NCBI GenBank assembly: GCA_963790505.1
Contig: CAWBOT010000004.1
Coordinates: forward strand, 1,550,001 to 1,614,000
Length of the DNA: 64,000 bases
From: Acidisarcina sp963790505
Lineage (GTDB): Bacteria; Acidobacteriota; Terriglobia; Terriglobales; Acidobacteriaceae
Direction: 5' to 3'
Of the stretch, positions 34,074-42,932 are shown in pieces. Positions within the stretch are counted from its first letter, which is position 1, and the number at the start of each line of letters is the position of its first letter. The notes under the pieces are model-generated. The model saw nothing but the letters and a program-made list of their open reading frames with translations. It was not told where the DNA came from and made no database searches. A program made the translations under genes and the position numbers.

Positions 34074-35492
34074 TTGGCAGAGACAGTTTTTGACGTAGCG
34101 ATTATCGGCGGCGGGCCCGCCGGGTATACGGCCGCGATCCGCGCCGGACAGTACGGCCTGAAGACAGCGCTGATTAACGATAATGAAAAGCTCGGAGGCA
34201 CCTGCCTGCTCTGGGGCTGCATCCCGACCAAGTCGCTGCTCTTTGACGCCGAGGTCTATGACCATTTCAAGCACGCCAAGGAATATGGCATCGACGTCAG
34301 TGGCGAGGTCAAGGTCAACTGGCCGATCGTGTTGCAGCGCAAGAACGACATCATCGCCAAGCACGTTAAGGGCCTCAACTTCCTGATGCGGAAAAACAAG
34401 GTGACCACCTTCACCGGCTACGGCAAGCTGTCCGGCCCGGCGAAGGGCGGCGTTCACACCGTGGACGTTGAGAGCGGCGGGAAGAAGGAGTCGATTCAGG
34501 CGAAGAACATTCTGCTGGCCACCGGCTCCAATGCGAAGCTGCTCCCTGGCCTGACCGCCGACGATCGCATTCTCACCAACATCGAGATGTTGGAGATTCC
34601 GGAGATCCCCAAGTCGATGATCGTTATCGGCGCGGGCGCGGTTGGGGTAGAGTTCGGATCGATCTTCTCGAGCTTTGGCAGCGAAATCACCATCGTCGAG
34701 TATCTGCCCCGGCTGGTGCCGGTTGAGGATGAGGAGATCAGCAAGGAACTCAACCGTACCTTCCGCAAGCGCGGCATCGACATCAACACTGGCGCGAAGT
34801 TCGAAAAGGTCGAGAAGACCAAGACCGGCGTGAAGGTCACCTACACCACCTCCGACGGCAAGCAGGTGGTGAAAGAAGCAGAAAAGGTGCTGGTCGCGGT
34901 TGGGCGCGGTCCCCGCACCGAGGGCATTGGACTGGAAAAGACCAAAATCCAGATGGAACGCGGGTTCGTTCATGTGGATGAGTGGCAGCAGACCGCGGAG
35001 CCCGGCATCTACGCCATCGGCGACATCGTGGCTGGCCTGCCGCAGCTCGCGCACGTTGGCGCCATGGCGGGCATGGTTGCGGTCGCCAAGATAGCTGGCC
35101 AGTATGCCAAGCCGATCAAGCGCAATCACATCCCCGGCTGCACCTATACCGAGCCGCAGATCGGCAGCGTCGGCCTCACCGAGGCCGCAGCCAAAGAAAA
35201 AGGCCTTGACGTGAAGGTGGGCAAGTTTCCCTTCGCAGGCAACTCCAAGGCATCGATCGTGGGTTCGCATGAGGGATTCATCAAGGTCATTGCCGACAAA
35301 AAGTACGGCGAGATTCTCGGCGTCCACATCATCGGCCCGCAGGCGACGGAGTTAATCTCAGAGGCCGTGGTTGCGATGCAGATGGAAGCGACAGTCGAGG
35401 ACCTTATGTTCACGATCCACGCGCACCCGACTCTATCAGAGGGAATGCTGGACGCATTTGGGAGCGTCGAGGGCATGGCGATCAACGCGTAA
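34074..35492 (+). CDS. lpdA: Dihydrolipoyl dehydrogenase (E3)
   Basis: This 472-residue flavoenzyme starts at TTG 34074. It has the FAD motif AIIGGGPAGYTAA, the redox disulfide Cys44-Cys49 in GGTCLLWGCIPTK, the NAD motif IVIGAGAVGVEFGS, and the C-terminal HAHPTLSE with His451 and Glu456 that activate the thiol at the dimer face. It reoxidises dihydrolipoamide on the E2 subunits of 2-oxoacid dehydrogenases. The lipoate gene lipB and an E2 gene lie within 4 kb, which supports a shared role. Confidence 0.95.
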   Translation: MAETVFDVAIIGGGPAGYTAAIRAGQYGLKTALINDNEKLGGTCLLWGCIPTKSLLFDAEVYDHFKHAKEYGIDVSGEVKVNWPIVLQRKNDIIAKHVKGLNFLMRKNKVTTFTGYGKLSGPAKGGVHTVDVESGGKKESIQAKNILLATGSNAKLLPGLTADDRILTNIEMLEIPEIPKSMIVIGAGAVGVEFGSIFSSFGSEITIVEYLPRLVPVEDEEISKELNRTFRKRGIDINTGAKFEKVEKTKTGVKVTYTTSDGKQVVKEAEKVLVAVGRGPRTEGIGLEKTKIQMERGFVHVDEWQQTAEPGIYAIGDIVAGLPQLAHVGAMAGMVAVAKIAGQYAKPIKRNHIPGCTYTEPQIGSVGLTEAAAKEKGLDVKVGKFPFAGNSKASIVGSHEGFIKVIADKKYGEILGVHIIGPQATELISEAVVAMQMEATVEDLMFTIHAHPTLSEGMLDAFGSVEGMAINA

Positions 35493-35543
35493 AACGCGAT
35501 GGTTGCATCTCCCGCGCGAGAGTCGCGGAAGATGGTAGTCAAC

Positions 35544-37241
35544 TCACTGCGGCAGCAGCCGCTGGTAGTGGCTAGGGTCATAGTCGAACTTGACCAGGCC
35601 GTCGCGATAGTCGATGTGCATGGTGAGTTGCGCCAGGGTCGCCGCGCCGATGAAACCTGAGACCTCGAGCCCAGTATTTCTACTGATGTTTGAAGTGTCA
35701 AAGCTGGCGACTTCCTTAGCGGGCTGTTTGATATTTGCAAAGTAGAAATTCACATTTTCCGCGGTGTAGACTTTCTCCACTTTCCCGTTAAGGCCACGCA
35801 CCTGAAGGTTGTTGTCGGAGTGCAACTTGGTGAACTCGCGCGCCGCTTCAGGCGAGATTGTCGTCGACCACGCCCCGGTGTCCAGGATGAAAAGTTTCCG
35901 GTTGGGGTTCAGGTTCAGCGAGGTGGGAACAAGCAACTGGTGCCCCACCCGGTAAATCTTGGAGTAACTCTTCATCTCTGGAGCCACATATCGGTCCTGA
36001 GGTCCCCTTGGGGCCGGAGGCGCTTGAGCTGCCGACTTTCCGTCGGGATTTGCAGCCTTGCCTTCGCCGGGCGGGGAGCCTGCGGGGGCGTCTTCGTCCG
36101 CGCCCTGGCCCGTTTGGAGCGCTGGCTTTTGAGGCCCGCTGTCGGAGGGACGTGGCGGCAGCGGACCAAGCTCCACCTTCTGCCTTGGGTAGTCCAGGGT
36201 CACGAGGAAGTTTGAAAACACATCCATGCCGATGAGACCGTCGGAGTCCATCACGTTCTTCGAATCGAGCACGTGGACCTCGCAGTCGTGGAAGACGAGG
36301 GAGCCAATCTGGATGCTGTCCGCGTAGGCCACATAACCGCTCTTTTCGCCCTGGCTGCCGATACCGCCGACATCCGTCTTTTCAAAGGGTTTCAAGCCCG
36401 CCCGCTCAGCTCCCGCGCGGCCGATGAGCAAGCCGCTGGCGCCGGTATCGATCTCCAGCCTCTGCTTGTGGTCGTTGACCTTTACCTCCAGACCGAAGGC
36501 GCGTATGTGGGTGGCGTCATACATCAATAATGCGAAGGGAATTTCAGTTGAGCTTGTGTCTGAGGCCAGGCGGCAGGGCTTGCGCGGCTCGGCGGCGCTT
36601 TTCTTCAGAAAGTCGAGATACCTTACCGTTCGCTTGATCTCTTCTGCATCATCACCCTTCGGTGATGCCAGGTAGGCCTCGATCGCGGTGATGCGCTCGT
36701 TCAGAGACAGGGTACCCATCCATGCTCCCTGAATGTCAGGATCGGAGGGATCGAGCGCGTGCGCATTCTGTAGTTCCTTCTGTTCGCTGCCGTAGAGAGA
36801 ATTCAGACGGTACAGGCGTGCCAACATGAGGTGCATCGGTGGATAGCAGGGGTCGGCCGCCATTGCACTCTGAGTTGCATCGGCGGCCAGCCACGGCGTT
36901 CCCTGACGATAGAGCACTTCAGCCTGGGCGGTCAGCAACACAGCAGACTTTGGCTGCGCGGCCAATGCCTTCTGCACCACATCGGCAGCCTCGGCCATCT
37001 TTTGCTGCCGCAGCAGCGCCTTTACCAGTGCGGCCACAATTTTTGGGTCATTCGGGTGCAGCACAAGTTGTTGCTGATAGAGAGTAGCTGCTTTGTCGTA
37101 GTCGCCATGCATGAAGGCGCTTTGCGCATCGGAGGCCGGGGCCGGGGTGGCGACCGGGCAGCCAATGGCGAATGCTCGCACACTCAGGCATAGAACAAAA
37201 AGCGGAACGGCTCGCGACAGAAAGACGATCAAGCGATGCAT
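35544..37241 (-). CDS. TPR protein with two retropepsin-like aspartic protease domains
   Basis: This 565-residue protein starts at ATG 37241 with GGAGAG upstream. A signal peptide (LIVFLSRAVPLFVLCLS) is followed by a tetratricopeptide region (about 35-200) and two aspartic protease halves. The first has Asp265 in EIDTGASGLLIG. The second, after a Pro/Gly-rich linker (about 360-415), has Asp454 in FILDTGAWSTTIS. Two DTG motifs in one chain make a pepsin-like pair possible within a single molecule. It is exported, so it acts in the periplasm or outside. It is convergent with lpdA and divergent from lipB. Confidence 0.88.
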   Translation of the reverse strand: MHRLIVFLSRAVPLFVLCLSVRAFAIGCPVATPAPASDAQSAFMHGDYDKAATLYQQQLVLHPNDPKIVAALVKALLRQQKMAEAADVVQKALAAQPKSAVLLTAQAEVLYRQGTPWLAADATQSAMAADPCYPPMHLMLARLYRLNSLYGSEQKELQNAHALDPSDPDIQGAWMGTLSLNERITAIEAYLASPKGDDAEEIKRTVRYLDFLKKSAAEPRKPCRLASDTSSTEIPFALLMYDATHIRAFGLEVKVNDHKQRLEIDTGASGLLIGRAGAERAGLKPFEKTDVGGIGSQGEKSGYVAYADSIQIGSLVFHDCEVHVLDSKNVMDSDGLIGMDVFSNFLVTLDYPRQKVELGPLPPRPSDSGPQKPALQTGQGADEDAPAGSPPGEGKAANPDGKSAAQAPPAPRGPQDRYVAPEMKSYSKIYRVGHQLLVPTSLNLNPNRKLFILDTGAWSTTISPEAAREFTKLHSDNNLQVRGLNGKVEKVYTAENVNFYFANIKQPAKEVASFDTSNISRNTGLEVSGFIGAATLAQLTMHIDYRDGLVKFDYDPSHYQRLLPQ

Positions 37242-37360
37242 GGAGGCTCTCCAGAGAATTGCGAGTAACAGTACCACGAACTCGATTCGTTGGAAAAGCG
37301 AATGTCGCTTCCTCCTTCGAAGGAACTGAGACGGGATTTAGACTGGAGATGAAAGACACA

Positions 37361-38182
37361 ATGGTTCTGAACCTCCTCCATCTCGGCCGCGTCGATTACG
37401 CTGAAGCGCTGGCTCTTCAGCGGCAACTGGTTGAGTTCCGCCATCAAGGCCGCATCGCCAACACGCTTCTGCTGCTGGAGCATCCTCCCGTTCTCACGCT
37501 GGGCCGAAATTCGGTGCGGGAGAACATTCTTGCCAGCGATGACCTACTCGCCCAGCGCGGAGTAGCAGTGCATGAGATCAACCGCGGCGGCGATGTAACG
37601 TATCACGGTCCTGGACAGCTGGTCGGCTATCCAATCGTAGATTTGCGAAGCTTCACGCCGCGGTTGGGAGCAGTCGACTACGTCCGCAAGCTCGAAGAGG
37701 TGCTGATTCGCGCCTGCGCCAGCTATGGAGTTATCACGCAACGAATTTCGAGGCGGACTGGCGTTTGGACCGTGCCAGGCGGTTCGATTCCGGAAAAAAA
37801 GATTGCTGCCCTTGGCGTTCACATCTCAAGAGGCATCACTTCGCACGGCTTTGCGCTCAACGTGACCACAGATCTGCGCGATTTCGAACTGATTGTGCCC
37901 TGCGGCATCGCCGATCGCGCGGTCACTAGTCTCGAGGCCGAAATCGATACTGAATCCCACGCAGTCCCAGCGTTAGAGCAGGCAGGAAACACCGTCGCGA
38001 GGCACTTTGGCGCCGTCTTTGGCCATCAGGTGCTGTGGCGGGAGTCCATTTCCGAACTGTTGAGCGAGGCTGCTCAAGTTGAGGCCGAGAAATTGCCGCA
38101 AATGATACCCGAAGACACTCCTTTAAGCATCCCGAAAGAGCTGAAACGGCTCAGAGGACAAGAGGAAACCGTTCTCGCGTAG
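37361..38182 (+). CDS. lipB: Octanoyltransferase LipB
   Basis: This 273-residue protein transfers octanoyl groups from acyl carrier protein to lipoyl domains. It has LEHPPVLTLGRNS, INRGGDVTYHGPGQLVGYPI (with the conserved RGG and H-G-P-GQ), GVWTVPGGS, KKIAALGVHISRGITSHGFALNV with the catalytic lysine, and VPCGI. It starts at 37361 with GGAG upstream; a start at 37349 is also in frame. It has a C-terminal tail of about 45 residues (EAAQVEAEKLPQMIPEDT) beyond the usual LipB end. It stands just upstream of an E2 gene with two lipoyl domains, its likely substrate. Confidence 0.93.
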   Translation: MVLNLLHLGRVDYAEALALQRQLVEFRHQGRIANTLLLLEHPPVLTLGRNSVRENILASDDLLAQRGVAVHEINRGGDVTYHGPGQLVGYPIVDLRSFTPRLGAVDYVRKLEEVLIRACASYGVITQRISRRTGVWTVPGGSIPEKKIAALGVHISRGITSHGFALNVTTDLRDFELIVPCGIADRAVTSLEAEIDTESHAVPALEQAGNTVARHFGAVFGHQVLWRESISELLSEAAQVEAEKLPQMIPEDTPLSIPKELKRLRGQEETVLA

Positions 38183-38296
38183 ACTGAAGGGTTGCGAAAT
38201 CGATACTATTCGCGAGCCGGAAGCGGAAGTCCGGGAGCGAAAGCGAATCTGTATATCTGTTGTGAATCTTTGCTTTAAAGAACCGGAAGGAAACCA

Positions 38297-39958
38297 ATGC
38301 CGACTGATGTCATCATGCCCCAGATGGGCGAGTCGATTTTTGAGGGAACGATCACCAAGTGGCTGAAGAAGCCTGGCGACGCCGTGCAGCGCGACGAGCC
38401 GCTCTTTGAAATCTCGACCGATAAGGTCGATGCCGAGATTCCATCGCCGGCGGCCGGGACACTGACCGAGATCAAAGTGGGCGAGGGCACGACCGTCCAG
38501 ATCAATACCGTGGTTGCAGTACTCGCTGAAGAAGGCGGCGCAGCTGTTCCCGCCTCGGCCCCGAAGGCCGAAGGCGGCTCGAACACCTTGCCTCAGGCAG
38601 ACGGCGCCTCCGCGGCAAAGACCTCCGAAGCGCCCGCGCCACCCGCAATGGAGGCATCCTCCGCCAGCAAGGCGATCGATGTGATCATGCCCCAGATGGG
38701 CGAGTCGATCTTCGAAGGCACGATCACCAAGTGGCTCAAGAAAATCGGCGAGACGGTCGCCCAGGACGAGCCGCTCTTTGAGATTTCAACTGACAAGGTA
38801 GACGCCGAGATTCCTTCCCCGGCGGCCGGAACGCTTACTGAGATTAAGGTCCCTGAGGGGACCACGGTTCAAATCAATACCGTGGTTGCGATAATCGGCG
38901 GAGCGGCAGGAGCCGCCAAAGCGGCGGTCGCGCCCGGTAAGGCCGCGCCAGCCGCAACGCCCACGCCGCAACCTGTCGCTGCCAAGCAGGAGGAGGTTGT
39001 TGAGTCGGACGAAGCCTCCACAGCCGACGGCGTGCGCTCCTCACCTCTGGTAAGGAAGATCGCCAAAGAACACAATCTCGATCTGAGCAAAGTGAAGGGT
39101 AGCGGTTCCGGAGGACGGATCACCAAGGAAGATGCCCTCGCGGCGGTCGCCCAAGGCGGCGCTTCTCCGAAGACGGCTCCCGTTGCTCAACCCGCGGCCG
39201 TTGCTTCAGCCGCGCCAAGACCCGCCGCGCCTGCGCCGGCTTCTAACGTGGTGCTCGGCGAGCTGGTCCCGCTCAGCCGTATGCGATCGATTATTGCGCA
39301 GCGGATGGTCGACTCGAAGCGCACCAGTCCGCACGTCCACACCTGTTTTAAGATTGATCTGACAAAGATCGTGCGTTTGCGCGAAAAGGAGAAGACGAAG
39401 TACGAGCAGCGGAACGGCGTCAAGTTGACCTATATGCCATTCATCACTCGAGCGGTGGTCAACACGCTGCGCAAAATGCCCATCGTCAACGCGAGCATGG
39501 AAGGCGACGGCATCCGCTATCACAAGAACGTGAACATCGGCATTGCGGTCGCTCTGGACTGGGGCCTGATCGTACCGGTGATCAAAGAGGCGGAAGACAA
39601 GAGTTTTCTCGGCATTGCACGGTCGATCGTCGATCTGGCGGAGCGGGCGCGCGGCAAGAAGTTGAAGCCTGATGAAGTCGGCGGGGGAACGTTCACCATT
39701 ACTAATCCCGGCATCTTTGGTGAGCAATTTGGAACACCGATCATCAACCAGCCGGAGAGTGCGATTCTTGGTGTGGGCGGATTGTTCAAGGAGCCGACCG
39801 TGGTCACCGATGAAAGCGGCGCCGATGCAATCGCCGTCCGTAGCATCATTCGGTTGACTCTGGGCTTCGATCACCGCATCGTTGACGGTGCCGATGCCGG
39901 CAAGTTCATGCAGGAAGTCAAGAAATACCTCGAGAACTGGAGCGAAGATATCGGCTGA
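38297..39958 (+). CDS. 2-oxoacid dehydrogenase E2 (dihydrolipoamide acyltransferase) with two lipoyl domains
   Basis: This 553-residue protein has two near-identical lipoyl domains (about residues 4-79 and 128-203) with lipoylation lysines Lys43 and Lys167 in EISTDKVDAE. An Ala/Pro-rich linker leads to an E3-binding domain (VRSSPLVRKIAKEHNLDLSKVKGSG, about 255-290, shown as two motifs: VRSSPLVRKIAKEHN and KVKGSG). Another linker precedes the catalytic domain (about 325-553) with DHRIVDGADAG, catalytic His526 and Asp530. It carries acyl groups between E1 and E3. The exact acid (pyruvate, 2-oxoglutarate or branched chain) cannot be read; the DEPLFEISTDKVDAEIPSP style is typical of actinobacterial-type and acidobacterial E2. 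Confidence 0.93.
   Translation: MPTDVIMPQMGESIFEGTITKWLKKPGDAVQRDEPLFEISTDKVDAEIPSPAAGTLTEIKVGEGTTVQINTVVAVLAEEGGAAVPASAPKAEGGSNTLPQADGASAAKTSEAPAPPAMEASSASKAIDVIMPQMGESIFEGTITKWLKKIGETVAQDEPLFEISTDKVDAEIPSPAAGTLTEIKVPEGTTVQINTVVAIIGGAAGAAKAAVAPGKAAPAATPTPQPVAAKQEEVVESDEASTADGVRSSPLVRKIAKEHNLDLSKVKGSGSGGRITKEDALAAVAQGGASPKTAPVAQPAAVASAAPRPAAPAPASNVVLGELVPLSRMRSIIAQRMVDSKRTSPHVHTCFKIDLTKIVRLREKEKTKYEQRNGVKLTYMPFITRAVVNTLRKMPIVNASMEGDGIRYHKNVNIGIAVALDWGLIVPVIKEAEDKSFLGIARSIVDLAERARGKKLKPDEVGGGTFTITNPGIFGEQFGTPIINQPESAILGVGGLFKEPTVVTDESGADAIAVRSIIRLTLGFDHRIVDGADAGKFMQEVKKYLENWSEDIG
38306..38905 (+). repeat. Tandem lipoyl-domain duplication within the E2 gene
   Basis: Two coding copies of about 228 bases (38306-38533 and 38678-38905) start 372 bases apart and encode nearly the same domain (DVIMPQMGESIFEGTITKWL in both). 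Codons differ at many third positions, so the duplication is not very recent or is kept by selection on protein sequence. Confidence 0.9.
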
Positions 39959-40093
39959 CCCGTTTCCACAAAGAATCTGTCCGAGCGGAACGAAGGTGAC
40001 GAGCGGCTTTTCTTGGGGGAAAAGCCGCGTCGAGTTTATTTCCACAGGGTATGACCAACTGTGAAACGGATTAGCAATAACCACTGTTACAAG

Positions 40094-40118
40094 AGGCAGG
40101 CTATCCGTCTGCCTTTTT
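40094..40118 (+). terminator. Rho-independent terminator after E2 gene
   Basis: Arms AGGCAG (40094-40099) and CTGCCT (40109-40114) with a 9-base loop are followed by TTTTTCTCTTTT on the plus strand. It ends the E2 transcript and faces the end of purK. Flanking GTTAC/GTAAC bases extend the pairing. Confidence 0.8.
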
Positions 40119-40138
40119 CTCTTTTGTAACGGAAAGTC

Positions 40139-41287
40139 TTACAGAAGCTGTTCTGCCTCAAGGACGCGCGCAATCGCCGCTTCCGGAGTGGAGCCTACCG
40201 CCGAAAGATGGCCCATTTTTCTTCCCTTCCGCGGCTGGTGCTTTTCATATAAATGCAGGCGCACTCCCGGCACCGCCAGCGCTAAATCGAACCGTGGACT
40301 GCCTGTCAACCAAATATCGCCGAGCAGATTGACGATAGCCGCCGGCTGCACAAGGCTGACGTCGCCTAGCGGCAGATCACAGACGGCGCGAACCACCTGT
40401 TCGAATTGGCTCGTCACGCAGGCGCGCTCGCTCGCGTGGTAGCTGTTGTGCGGACGTGGAGCGAGCTCATTCACCAGCAAAGCACCTTGCTTCGTGAGGA
40501 ACATCTCGACGGCCAGCAGCCCTTCGAGCTTCAACTCCTCCGCCAGTCGTAAGGCGATTCGCTGCGCTTCTTGTTCGAGCTCTGCAGAAATCGACGACGG
40601 AATCACACTCCAGACGAGGATCTGGTTTTCGTGATGATTGGTCGCGGAAGCGAAGCTTCGCACGTCTCCGCCCGGCGTCCTCGCGACCATGACCGAGATC
40701 TCTTTCTCAAGATCGAGCGCCTGTTCGGCGATGCAGGGCTTCTCGCCTAGCGCCAGCCAGGCTTGATGCACCGCTTCCGCAACTGGAGTGCTGTCTTTGC
40801 CGAATCCGAGCTTTGCCTGACCGCGACCGTCGTATCCGCCTCGGGAGGTTTTGACGAAGCAGCGTCCGCCCAGAGTCGTTGCCGCGTCGAGCAAGCCTGC
40901 TTCCGAAGTAGCAGAACGATAAGGTCCTACGGGGAAGCCATGATCGCGAAGCCAGTTTTTCTGCAGGATGCGGTCCTGAATAATCTTCAGGAGCGCCATG
41001 CCTGGTCTAACGGGCGCGTATTGCGATGCGGCTTCAAGACAGGCGAGCGAAACCTGCTCAATCTCCAGCGTGACCACATCGCTGCCCCGCGCAAGATCGG
41101 CGGCAGCCCGGGCGTCGTTCCAGTCGCCCTCAAAGCAGGCATCCACCACAAACCGCGCCGGGCAGGATGGATCGGGGTCCATGACGTGAATGCGATAGCC
41201 CAGGGAACGTGCAGCCATCGCGGTCATGCGTCCTAGCTGTCCGCCGCCTAGTATGCCAATTGTCGCGCCGGGGAGGATCGCACTCAT
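40139..41287 (-). CDS. purK: 5-(carboxyamino)imidazole ribonucleotide synthase
   Basis: This 382-residue ATP-grasp enzyme carboxylates AIR with bicarbonate and ATP in purine synthesis. Landmarks are TIGILGGGQLGRM, PSCPARFV, FVKTSRGGYDGRGQAKLG, EKEISVMVAR, NELAPRPHNSYH and GDIWLTGSPRFD. Its ATG overlaps the purE stop (ATGA), so purE-purK is one operon on the minus strand. Confidence 0.96.
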   Translation of the reverse strand: MSAILPGATIGILGGGQLGRMTAMAARSLGYRIHVMDPDPSCPARFVVDACFEGDWNDARAAADLARGSDVVTLEIEQVSLACLEAASQYAPVRPGMALLKIIQDRILQKNWLRDHGFPVGPYRSATSEAGLLDAATTLGGRCFVKTSRGGYDGRGQAKLGFGKDSTPVAEAVHQAWLALGEKPCIAEQALDLEKEISVMVARTPGGDVRSFASATNHHENQILVWSVIPSSISAELEQEAQRIALRLAEELKLEGLLAVEMFLTKQGALLVNELAPRPHNSYHASERACVTSQFEQVVRAVCDLPLGDVSLVQPAAIVNLLGDIWLTGSPRFDLALAVPGVRLHLYEKHQPRKGRKMGHLSAVGSTPEAAIARVLEAEQLL

Positions 41288-41775
41288 TGGGGAAGCTCTT
41301 CTGCCAGCACTTCATCGCGGCGGGCCTCGCGCCACGCTCGCAGGCGGTTGCGCAAAACAGTATCGTGGAGCGCCAGAATCTCGGCGGCGAAGAGCGCTGC
41401 GTTAGCCGCGCCCGGTTTGCCGATGGCAAGCGTGCCGACGGGTACCCCCTTAGGCATTTGCACAATCGAGAGCAGGGAATCGACGCCATGGAGCATCGTC
41501 GCCGGTACTGGAACGCCGAGCACCGGCAGCAGCGTCTTTGCGGCCAGCATTCCGGGCAGATGGGCCGCGCCGCCCGCGCCGGCGATGATTACCTGCAGGC
41601 CGCGGTCCTCGGCCATTTGCGCATACTCAAAGAGCCAGTCGGGCGTGCGGTGCGCAGAGACGACGCGGACTTCATGGGGAATCGAAAACTCGTGGAGCAG
41701 GTCGACGGCAGGCTTGAGCACCTCATAGTCGCTCTTGCTTCCCATCACGACGCCGACGAGCGGTTGCACATCCAT
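41284..41775 (-). CDS. purE: N5-CAIR mutase (PurE)
   Basis: This 163-residue protein starts at 41775 (MDVQPLVGVVMGSKSDYEV). It has MGSKSDYEVLKPAV, VVSAHRTPDWLFEYA, VIIAGAGGAAHLPGMLA and LLSIVQMPKGVPVGTLAIG, as in bacterial class I PurE. It moves the carboxyl of N5-CAIR to C4. An upstream ATG at 41805 is in frame, but the family start fits 41775 better. The gap to the phage-like cluster is only 68 bases. Confidence 0.95.
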   Translation of the reverse strand: MDVQPLVGVVMGSKSDYEVLKPAVDLLHEFSIPHEVRVVSAHRTPDWLFEYAQMAEDRGLQVIIAGAGGAAHLPGMLAAKTLLPVLGVPVPATMLHGVDSLLSIVQMPKGVPVGTLAIGKPGAANAALFAAEILALHDTVLRNRLRAWREARRDEVLAEELPQ

Positions 41776-41843
41776 TTTGTGATTATATGGGTAGGCACGC
41801 CGCACGCCAGCGCGCTCATCGCGGCAGGTTCTCCAGCGATAGC

Positions 41844-42008
41844 TTATAACTTCGACTTCAAGGCCGCGACTTTCGCTGCGACCGTTCTTTGGATCGCAGA
41901 CTGAATTGTTGACTTCCGCAATTGGATTGCCTTGAGCAGGCGGCCCCAGTTGGCGACGGTAACGCCGGTCGAAACACCGCCGAGGACAAAGCCGATTCCA
42001 AATTCCAT
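41844..42008 (-). CDS. Small phage-cluster protein (54 aa)
   Basis: The ATG at 42008 follows an excellent ribosome-binding site (GGAGGGG, 4 bases upstream). The 54-residue product has a short hydrophobic N-terminus (FGIGFVLGGVSTGVTVANWG) and a basic helical tail (LRKSTIQSAIQRTVAAKVAAL). It is the last gene of the cluster. Its size and place fit a small membrane or lysis-related protein; no family is recognised. Confidence 0.7.
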   Translation of the reverse strand: MEFGIGFVLGGVSTGVTVANWGRLLKAIQLRKSTIQSAIQRTVAAKVAALKSKL

Positions 42009-42017
42009 CTTCCCCTC

Positions 42018-42278
42018 CTAATTACCGGTTGGTGTTGGTTGGGATTTGCGGTCCAGGATCGCCGCGCCACGGTTGATTGCGTAGAGCGACCCGCAGACTA
42101 ACGTCACGTAGCCGCCGACCGCCCCGAGGTCGGGCAACTTCTTATCATGCACGACAAGGGCGGTGACCCATCCCAGCGAAAAAACCACAACGAGCACGAT
42201 GCAAAATCGCGCGCTCGACACGTTTCCGTCGGACTCCGACAGCATCGAGCGGAAGAATGGGCGGCTCCAGTTATCCAT
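42018..42278 (-). CDS. Two-helix phage membrane protein (holin-like)
   Basis: This 86-residue protein starts at ATG 42278 with AAGGAG upstream. It has two hydrophobic helices (FCIVLVVVFSLGWVTALVV and AVGGYVTLVCGSLYAI) and a polar tail. A longer frame upstream is rejected because the ribosome-binding site fits 42278. The two-helix layout and place in a group of small membrane genes suggest a holin, by inference. Confidence 0.72.
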   Translation of the reverse strand: MDNWSRPFFRSMLSESDGNVSSARFCIVLVVVFSLGWVTALVVHDKKLPDLGAVGGYVTLVCGSLYAINRGAAILDRKSQPTPTGN

Positions 42279-42304
42279 GTTGATCTCCTTAAGGAAGGGC
42301 GGGA

Positions 42305-42922
42305 TCACTTGTGATGGGTGGCGGCGTAGACTCCAACCCCGGTACCGGCGCCTACTGCGAACCACTTCGCGGCGCCCAGTGCGCGATGCCAGATGGAGCC
42401 GCCTTTCGCTACGATCTTCCACTCGTCGCGCTGCTCTTCGGTCAGCCTGAGCTGTTGTTTGCCATCGTCCTCCAGGGCCTGGCAAGCGGCAAGCTTGGCG
42501 GTGTTTTCCTGGCAGCTGAGTTGCGCATCGCGAATGCCTTGAAGATCAGCCTCCGGTATGACCACCGTTTGTGCGGTTGGACCGTCGGGCAGCGCGGGAT
42601 TCTCCGGAGTGGTCAGCACCTGCAATGGTTGAGGAAGATTAGGCAGAAGACTGCTCGTGTCGCTGACCAACTGGGTCGCCGTGGCTGGCCGCCGCCGTTC
42701 TTCTTCCAGCAGCGCGAGCTTCCTGTCGAGCGCCATCTGTACCTCGGACTGCTGTTGCTTGAGGCCTTCGATCTGCTTCTGCTGCTGGCCGGTTTGGGCC
42801 TCCGCTTTCACTCGGCCGTCATGCTCCTGCAACCACCCATAGCCGGCAAAGACCAGAAAGCCTGTGAGGAGAACTGTAGGCACCGCGATGGCCAGGGTCT
42901 TGGCCTGTTCCTGAGTTATCAT
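42305..42922 (-). CDS. Membrane-anchored coiled-coil protein (spanin-like)
   Basis: This 205-residue protein has one N-terminal helix (LAIAVPTVLLTGFLVFAGYG), a long Gln/Glu/Lys-rich coiled coil (about 35-80, e.g. TGQQQKQIEGLKQQQSEV), a Pro-rich middle, a two-cysteine segment (LSCQENTAKLAACQ) and a glycine-rich C-terminal hydrophobic stretch. Rz-type inner-membrane spanins have an N-terminal anchor plus coiled coil; the likeness is structural only. It belongs to the lysis-type gene group. Confidence 0.68.
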   Translation of the reverse strand: MITQEQAKTLAIAVPTVLLTGFLVFAGYGWLQEHDGRVKAEAQTGQQQKQIEGLKQQQSEVQMALDRKLALLEEERRRPATATQLVSDTSSLLPNLPQPLQVLTTPENPALPDGPTAQTVVIPEADLQGIRDAQLSCQENTAKLAACQALEDDGKQQLRLTEEQRDEWKIVAKGGSIWHRALGAAKWFAVGAGTGVGVYAATHHK

Positions 42923-42932
42923 TCAGCTCCCT

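Noticed and set aside
33909..35327. Long minus-strand open frame opposite lpdA
   Set aside because: It mirrors a GC-rich coding gene with all dihydrolipoyl dehydrogenase motifs on the plus strand; the antisense product has no family pattern.
39206..40084. Minus-strand frame opposite the E2 gene
   Set aside because: It runs across the E2 catalytic domain and has no ribosome-binding site or family pattern.
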